Shown here piece by piece: positions 59,826 to 64,000 of a stretch of 64,000 nt of DNA. Both the position numbers and the translations under genes were made by a program. Each line of letters begins with the position of its first letter. Within the stretch, counting starts at the first letter, position 1. This DNA is from JBBROS01 sp965260935 (lineage in GTDB: Bacteria > Pseudomonadota > Alphaproteobacteria > Acetobacterales > Acetobacteraceae), in NCBI GenBank assembly GCA_965260935.1, contig OZ253374.1:3720001-3784000 (forward strand). The letters run 5' to 3'. The notes beneath the pieces were generated by a model, which saw only the letters and a program-made list of their open reading frames with translations, searched no databases and was not told where the DNA came from.

Positions 59826-61073
59826 CAGGGCAATCGCTTGAAGTGCGGTCACGCTGATTGGCGGAGCAAAGCTTCAAGATAGGCGGTATCCCAAGCGGCT
59901 GATTTCCGCCTGACCTTAAGGCTGTGTTTGTCCTTCGGCCCGCGCAGCAGGTTCATCGCCATGTGCCGGACCGTGGCCATGTTCTGCGGCCCGGCACCGG
60001 ATCGCAGGCGGTTGAGGTCCTCATGGAACACGACATCGAGCACCCAATGCAGGCGGTTCTCGACATGCCAGTGGCACCGCACGGCGTGTGCGAACAGCTT
60101 TGCATCGAGCGGCAAGGACGACAGGTAGTAGCGCCGTTCGGAGCTGGTGCTGGCGTTGCGTTCGACCTCGGCCTCGACGACGGCGATGGCCCGCAGGCCC
60201 GGGAACCGCGGCTCACCCGGGAACCGGCGGGCGGTAGTGAGCCAGTCCACGTCGTGGCTGACCCAATGGCGGCGGACCTCGATGCGGCCGTGGTCGCCGT
60301 CGGTCGTCTCGAACCGGCTGTGGACCTTGCCCGCGGGATCATCGAGGTAGCGCCTGATCTCGTCATGCAGGCTGGACTGGTTGCCCTTGAGCGCCAGCAG
60401 GTAGTCGCCGCCGCGGTCGAGGACGGCCTGGGCGATCTTGGTTTGCGTGCCCATGGCGTCGATGGTGACAAGCGCCCCGGTCAGCGCCAGGCGTTCAAGC
60501 AGAAGCGGGATGGCGGTGATCTCGTTGGACTTGGCCTCGCACGCCTGTTGGCCGAGCACGAGGCGCTGGCTGCTGGCCCATGCTGACACCATGTGGAGTG
60601 GCCCGCGATCCTTGGCACGGTCGTGGGTGCGGCGTGAGGTCTTGCCGTCGATGGCGACGATTTCGGGTGCAGTGGACGGGGCCGGGGCCGGGTCGCGGAG
60701 AGTTTCGACCCAGGCGGTGAAGCACTCGGCAAAGAGCGCGCCGTCGAGAGCGTTGATGACGTCGTTGAGGGTGTCGTGGCTGGGCACACCAGCCTTGAAC
60801 GGCAGCAGGCGGCGCAGGAACTCCTGATGCGTCTGGCCCCAGCGCCTGATTTCAACGAAGTCTTCCGCGCCGGCCAGCGTGGCGCAGAGCACGACCAGCA
60901 GAACCTCGGGCAACGGAAACAGCACCTTCCAGGACTGACGCGGATCCTCCAGCACCGCGAAGTGGTCGATCAGCGATGGGCCGGGCATCGGGAAACCTCC
61001 TCAACGAGAGGTTTCCCATGAATCAGACTTCAGGCCGCGCCGGAATCCCAGTACGGTTCAAGCGATTGCCCTG
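59826..61073 (-). mobile_element. ISAs1-family insertion sequence
   Basis: A 1248-bp element with 17-bp terminal inverted repeats (59826-59842 and 61057-61073; CAGGGCAATCGCTTGAA and its complement) and a single complete transposase gene. Perfect 10-bp direct repeats flank it. Intact ends, intact transposase and exact duplications mean a fairly recent, potentially active insertion. It lies between the DUF1194 and acyltransferase genes and interrupts neither. Confidence 0.93.
59849..60988 (-). CDS. ISAs1-family DDE transposase
   Basis: A 379-residue transposase. The N-terminal DUF4372-like DNA-binding part (LIDHFAVLEDPRQSWKV) is followed by the DDE catalytic core: IVAIDGKTSRR (Asp), LVTIDAMGTQ (Asp) and CHWHVENRLHWVLDV (Glu). 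No frameshift or stop is seen. The gene fills almost the whole element. Confidence 0.93.
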   Translation of the reverse strand: MPGPSLIDHFAVLEDPRQSWKVLFPLPEVLLVVLCATLAGAEDFVEIRRWGQTHQEFLRRLLPFKAGVPSHDTLNDVINALDGALFAECFTAWVETLRDPAPAPSTAPEIVAIDGKTSRRTHDRAKDRGPLHMVSAWASSQRLVLGQQACEAKSNEITAIPLLLERLALTGALVTIDAMGTQTKIAQAVLDRGGDYLLALKGNQSSLHDEIRRYLDDPAGKVHSRFETTDGDHGRIEVRRHWVSHDVDWLTTARRFPGEPRFPGLRAIAVVEAEVERNASTSSERRYYLSSLPLDAKLFAHAVRCHWHVENRLHWVLDVVFHEDLNRLRSGAGPQNMATVRHMAMNLLRGPKDKHSLKVRRKSAAWDTAYLEALLRQSA

Positions 61074-61083
61074 GTGGGGCGTG
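61074..61083. repeat. right target-site duplication of the IS
   Basis: GTGGGGCGTG, the exact copy of the left duplication. It ends 18 bases before the acyltransferase stop. Confidence 0.85.
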
Positions 61084-61101
61084 AGCGGAGCGCCCGTCGC
61101 G

Positions 61102-62166
61102 TCAGATACCCAAGCGCCATCGTGCCGAGCGTATTCCAATCTGCACCGGCCGATCAAAACCATAGGTCAAGATCACCGTGCCGACCATGGAAGCGGCCAA
61201 GGCCAGGGCAGCGTATACATACGGGTGCTCAACAGTACTAAAGCGTTGACCTTGTAGAAAGCCATACGTCAAATCCATCATCATCCAATGAACGAGGTAA
61301 ATCGGGTAAGATATCTGGCCGAGCACGCGCCCCCAGGCGCCAATACGGAACACCTTATTTTTTTCCAGCCATATCAGGCCGCACGTGAAGCTCGCAATCG
61401 ATACTGCCGATAGCACGTAGCCGCTTGTACTGCTTGGCAGGAACAATCCAACCGTATGTGTCGAAATGTCGTAGACTAATCCTGCGAACCCGACGAGGGT
61501 GATCCCCCATGAAACCACTCTGTGCGGCGTGGTCCGCTGCACGACCCGGGATACGATCAGTCCGGCAATGAACAGGATGCACATCGGATGCGCGATCAGG
61601 CCGAGGACGTATCCAACGTCTGCGTTCCCTTGAATAACCAGGACACCCGTTGAAAGCGCGATGACCGACCCGAGCCAGAGAACCAGCCCGGCGCCAACCC
61701 TGCCCATAGCGATCAAGACCGCGAATGCGAGATAGAAAAAGCTCTCCCAATGGAGCGTCCACGCCTGCGGGATGACCAGCTTGCCGATCAGGGTCTCCAT
61801 GGAAAGCGGCAACAGGCACAGGCTGGCCCATAACCAGATCCGGGATGCGTTGAACAGGAATGGCCAGCGGAGGAGCGTGAGGCCGAGGACGAGCCAGTAG
61901 GTTGGATAGACCCTCAGCACCCTCGATGCGAGGAACCGCGCCGCCCTGCCGGAAGACGCTGGGGCCGGGGGATGCGCCAGGCCCAGCACCACGCCGCTGA
62001 GCACAAAGAAGAACATGACCGCGGTCGCGGACGGGAGGGGAATGAAGATGTCTACGGACGGAACCTCGAACGCATGGACGCAGAGGTGCCGCAAGACCAC
62101 GATGAACGCGGCGAGTCCCCGGCCCACCTCCAGGCAGAGGAGCTTTCTGGCTCGGGCATCCCGCAC
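61102..62166 (-). CDS. acyltransferase family 3 membrane protein
   Basis: A 354-residue, 10-helix protein of the OafA/YrhL family. It has GRGLAAFIVVLRHLCVHAF with the conserved His after the first helix, then VMFFFVLSGVVLG and the later QAWTLHWESFFYLAF. It transfers acyl groups to a surface polysaccharide or lipid. The start is GTG 62166. The reverse complement, especially 61260-61500, is visibly richer in A/T than neighbouring genes, which suggests transfer from another genome. Confidence 0.82.
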   Translation of the reverse strand: MRDARARKLLCLEVGRGLAAFIVVLRHLCVHAFEVPSVDIFIPLPSATAVMFFFVLSGVVLGLAHPPAPASSGRAARFLASRVLRVYPTYWLVLGLTLLRWPFLFNASRIWLWASLCLLPLSMETLIGKLVIPQAWTLHWESFFYLAFAVLIAMGRVGAGLVLWLGSVIALSTGVLVIQGNADVGYVLGLIAHPMCILFIAGLIVSRVVQRTTPHRVVSWGITLVGFAGLVYDISTHTVGLFLPSSTSGYVLSAVSIASFTCGLIWLEKNKVFRIGAWGRVLGQISYPIYLVHWMMMDLTYGFLQGQRFSTVEHPYVYAALALAASMVGTVILTYGFDRPVQIGIRSARWRLGI

Positions 62167-62373
62167 GCCGGTCCGACGCTCCCCGAAATCCAGAGCCTTC
62201 CCGCGGCCGTCATCCGCATGGCCGGGAACGGGTTGCTGGACGGGCGTCGTTCCCTCGGCTGCACTGCGAAACCGGCCATGAGCGGCACGGGCCTGCGTGC
62301 CGTCACGCCGCGACAGCCGTCAAGCGGCAGCCGTCCGGGGCACGTCCCGGCCAGCATCCCTGGCAGTGACGGC

Positions 62374-63012
62374 TTACTGGCTGGACCAGATGATCCGATG
62401 CACCCAGGCGATCTCCGAAAGGTCGAACGAGCGGTCGGGGTGCTCCGGGTTGAGGCTCTTGAGCTCGACCCGGCGGGCCGACCGCCGGGCGAGCTGCTTG
62501 GCCATCACCTCCCCCTCGTTCGTCCGCGCCACCACCCGGTCCCCCCGCCGCGTCGGCGCGGACGGCGACACCACCACCGTGTCCCCGTCACGCAGCACCG
62601 GCTCCATGCTGTCCCCATGGATCTCCAGCGCGTAGGCGTTCGGGTCGCCGATCTCGGGCAAGCTCATCTCGTCCCAGCTTCCCCCGACCGGGAACCCGGC
62701 GTCGTCGAAATACCCGTCGCGGCCCGCCTGCGCGAACCCGATCAGCGGGATGCGCCGCGGCAGCCGGGCCGAGCCGGACGGGCGAGAGCCGGTCACCAGC
62801 GAGGTGAACTGCTCCAGGCTGGCCCCCGTGGCCGCCAGCACCTTGGCCACGCTTTCCGTGCTCGGCCACCGCGCCCGCCCGTCCGGCATCCGCCGCTTGC
62901 TCGGGTTGAACGTGGTCGGGTCCAGCCCGGACCGCTTGGCCAGCCCGGAGGCGGACAGGCCGTATTCCGCGGCGAGCGTGTCGAGCGCGCGCCATATCTC
63001 ATCGTGCTTCAT
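62374..63012 (-). CDS. XRE-like S24 repressor (LexA/CI fold)
   Basis: A 212-residue regulator. Residues 5-70 form a helix-turn-helix domain (YGLSASGLAKRSGLDPTTFN). Residues 88-207 are a LexA/CI S24 peptidase with a possible Ala-Gly cleavage point (A96-G97), catalytic Ser135 in GDSMEPV and Lys172 in VMAKQLAR. ATG 63012 is preferred over one 39 bases upstream. It probably represses its own and the divergent gene until DNA damage activates self-cleavage. Confidence 0.85.
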   Translation of the reverse strand: MKHDEIWRALDTLAAEYGLSASGLAKRSGLDPTTFNPSKRRMPDGRARWPSTESVAKVLAATGASLEQFTSLVTGSRPSGSARLPRRIPLIGFAQAGRDGYFDDAGFPVGGSWDEMSLPEIGDPNAYALEIHGDSMEPVLRDGDTVVVSPSAPTRRGDRVVARTNEGEVMAKQLARRSARRVELKSLNPEHPDRSFDLSEIAWVHRIIWSSQ

Positions 63013-63067
63013 GGTAGAAGGCACTTTGCCTAGGAATTCGCGCCGCTGCAACTACAATTTACGACGT

Positions 63068-63096
63068 TTTTCCTTTTGAATGTCCAAATAGGAAAA
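63068..63096. promoter_or_regulatory. palindromic candidate operator for the S24 repressor
   Basis: A 29-base palindrome with half-sites TTTTCCTnTT and AAnAGGAAAA lies in the A/T-rich gap between the repressor and the divergent gene, 16 bases before ATG 63112 and 56 bases upstream of the repressor start. The gap is the most A/T-rich stretch in this part of the window. Confidence 0.5.
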
Positions 63097-63111
63097 TGGT
63101 CTGTAACGTTT

Positions 63112-63462
63112 ATGTCAGCGCCCGTCCCGTTTCGTTCAGCCGAGGCCGCCTGGCTCTGGACCGCCGCCGTGCTTGAGGCCCGGCACGACCACGCAAGGCG
63201 TCCGCCCGCGCCAGGGCCATGCCGCGCGGAGGACGTGGTCAAGTGCCTCGACCAGCTTTATCGCCGCCGCCGGATCGAGCTGCTGCACGTCCGCATCCTA
63301 CGCCTCTATGGCCGCAAGGGCCGCGCGCCGGACCCGGGCCGCGTGCGGGAACGGTGCGACCGGCGACTGTGGGCCGAGGCCATGGACCGGCTCGACGGCC
63401 CGCTCCGCCGCGCCAGCATCATCGACGGACGCGTCATGCCGGAAGAACAGGCCGCGCGGTAA
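63112..63462 (+). CDS. hypothetical protein divergent from the S24 repressor
   Basis: A 116-residue soluble, Arg-rich protein with a predicted helical core (AEDVVKCLDQLYRRRRIELLHVRILRLYGRKGRAPD, then RRLWAEAMDRLDGPLRRASIIDG). ATG 63112 is preferred to ATG 63076. I do not recognise a named family. The shared regulatory gap suggests control by the neighbouring repressor, perhaps as part of a small stress-response pair. Confidence 0.55.
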   Translation: MSAPVPFRSAEAAWLWTAAVLEARHDHARRPPAPGPCRAEDVVKCLDQLYRRRRIELLHVRILRLYGRKGRAPDPGRVRERCDRRLWAEAMDRLDGPLRRASIIDGRVMPEEQAAR

Positions 63463-63467
63463 ACCCG

Positions 63468-64000
63468 TCAGATCCCGTCCTGCTCCGGCATCATCCGCTC
63501 CAGCACCGCGTCGCGCCGCGCAACCTGGTGCCAAGCGGTCGCTGCCAGGTGCAGCGCGATCAGCGCATAAACCGCCCATTGCCCCACCGCGACGTGGACC
63601 CATTCCGCTCCGTGCGACAGCGCCTCGTTCTTCGGCAGGCCGGGCAGCGTGAACAACCCGAAATACGTGACGGGATGGCCCCCCGCCGCCGAAAGCAGGT
63701 ACCCGCTCACCGGCATCGCCACGAGGACCAGGTAGAGCAGCCAATGGGAGGCGAACGCGGCCCCCGCCTCCCATCGCGGCAGCCGCCGGAGCGGAGGCGC
63801 ATGGTGCCGCGCCCGCCAAAGCAGGCGGACCGCGACCAGCGCCAGGATCGTCAGCCCCACCGACTTGTGCAGGGTGAACATTAAGCCGCGGTTGGGGTCG
63901 GTCTGGCCCATGCTCACCATCACCCAGGCGAGCGGCAATATGGCGAACATCAGCACCGCGGTGATCCAGTGCAGCGCCTGGGCGGTCGCCGTGTAATGCT
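63468..64000 (-). CDS. cybB: cytochrome b561-family protein (5' end outside window)
   Basis: A C-terminal part of at least 177 residues, open to the window end. It has four membrane helices with haem-ligand His residues: ALHWITAV, TLHKSVGL, ASHWLLYLV and IALHLAATAWH. This is the YodB/CybB family, which carries two b haems and passes electrons between quinol and a periplasmic acceptor or superoxide. The 5' end lies beyond base 64000. Confidence 0.87.
   Translation of the reverse strand, partial: HYTATAQALHWITAVLMFAILPLAWVMVSMGQTDPNRGLMFTLHKSVGLTILALVAVRLLWRARHHAPPLRRLPRWEAGAAFASHWLLYLVLVAMPVSGYLLSAAGGHPVTYFGLFTLPGLPKNEALSHGAEWVHVAVGQWAVYALIALHLAATAWHQVARRDAVLERMMPEQDGI

Noticed and set aside
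61084..61101. Acyltransferase truncated by the insertion sequence
   Set aside because: The IS ends 28 bases after the intact stop codon, so the gene is complete.
62374..63462. Part of a prophage because of the CI-like repressor
   Set aside because: No integrase, capsid, terminase, lysis or att-like sequences were found, and neighbouring genes are ordinary chromosomal genes.

Overview
The window looks like chromosomal DNA of a high-GC alphaproteobacterium, most likely Acetobacteraceae (Rhodospirillales). Reasons: strong G/C third positions, a DUF3035 lipoprotein gene after ileS-lspA, a complete polyol (smo/mtl-type) operon, many Acetobacteraceae-style small secreted proteins, and frequent GTG/TTG starts with 4-base ATGA/GTGA overlaps. 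No rRNA, tRNA, CRISPR array or prophage was found. One intact insertion sequence is present.

Layout. 1-117: 3' end of a hydrolase-like gene. 243-2871: a small membrane protein, then a polar amino acid ABC importer (binding protein and two permeases, no ATPase). 2926-14740: a peptide/opine-type catabolic block with two family-5 binding proteins, DppB/C-like permeases, a fused DppD-DppF-type ATPase, a two-subunit FAD dehydrogenase like opine or D-hydroxyproline dehydrogenase, and a gamma-glutamyltransferase. 14787-16069: a secreted Gln-rich protein and a PAP2 phosphatase. 16106-19263: a nitrate-uptake locus with an ANTAR antiterminator carrying two PilJ/NarX-like sensor segments, divergent from a NarK-type nitrate transporter, plus a Rieske/NirD-like remnant. 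The transporter leader contains a sigma-54 promoter match, two hexaloop hairpins and a terminator that competes with the second hairpin. 19441-28652: polyol uptake and catabolism (mannitol dehydrogenase, four-gene ABC importer, fructokinase, xylulokinase, sorbitol dehydrogenase), interrupted by a tandem 105-bp repeat. 28758-31111: two cation antiporters. 31256-37884: ribF, a zeta-toxin-like pair, ileS, lspA, a DUF3035 lipoprotein and an ELM1-family protein.

38045-51471 holds a hydratase, an SDR, a CDP-alcohol phosphotransferase, a multicopper oxidase, an orphan GspN/GspC-like gene, Xaa-Pro aminopeptidase, a DUF1127 protein, prmA, galE and a TRAP transporter. 51498-55552 is a four-gene operon of DUF3034 protein, exported truncated haemoglobin, cupredoxin and a GGDEF/EAL protein. 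55622-59750 holds Nudix, DUF3833, two stress-type proteins, a glutathionyl-hydroquinone reductase and a DUF1194 protein. 59826-61073 is an ISAs1-family element with a perfect 10-bp target duplication. The right end has a lower-GC acyltransferase, a LexA/CI-like S24 repressor with a palindromic candidate operator, a divergent small gene and a partial cytochrome b561.

How the parts work together. In the nitrate locus, nitrogen status (sigma-54) and nitrate (ANTAR) would both be needed to make the transporter. In the polyol operon, imported mannitol or sorbitol is oxidised to fructose and phosphorylated, and arabitol or xylitol would enter through xylulose. In the peptide/opine block, import, oxidative cleavage and gamma-glutamyl removal could be sequential steps. 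The most novel-looking signals are the ANTAR leader, the tandem mini-ORF repeat, and the DUF3034/haemoglobin/cupredoxin/c-di-GMP operon.
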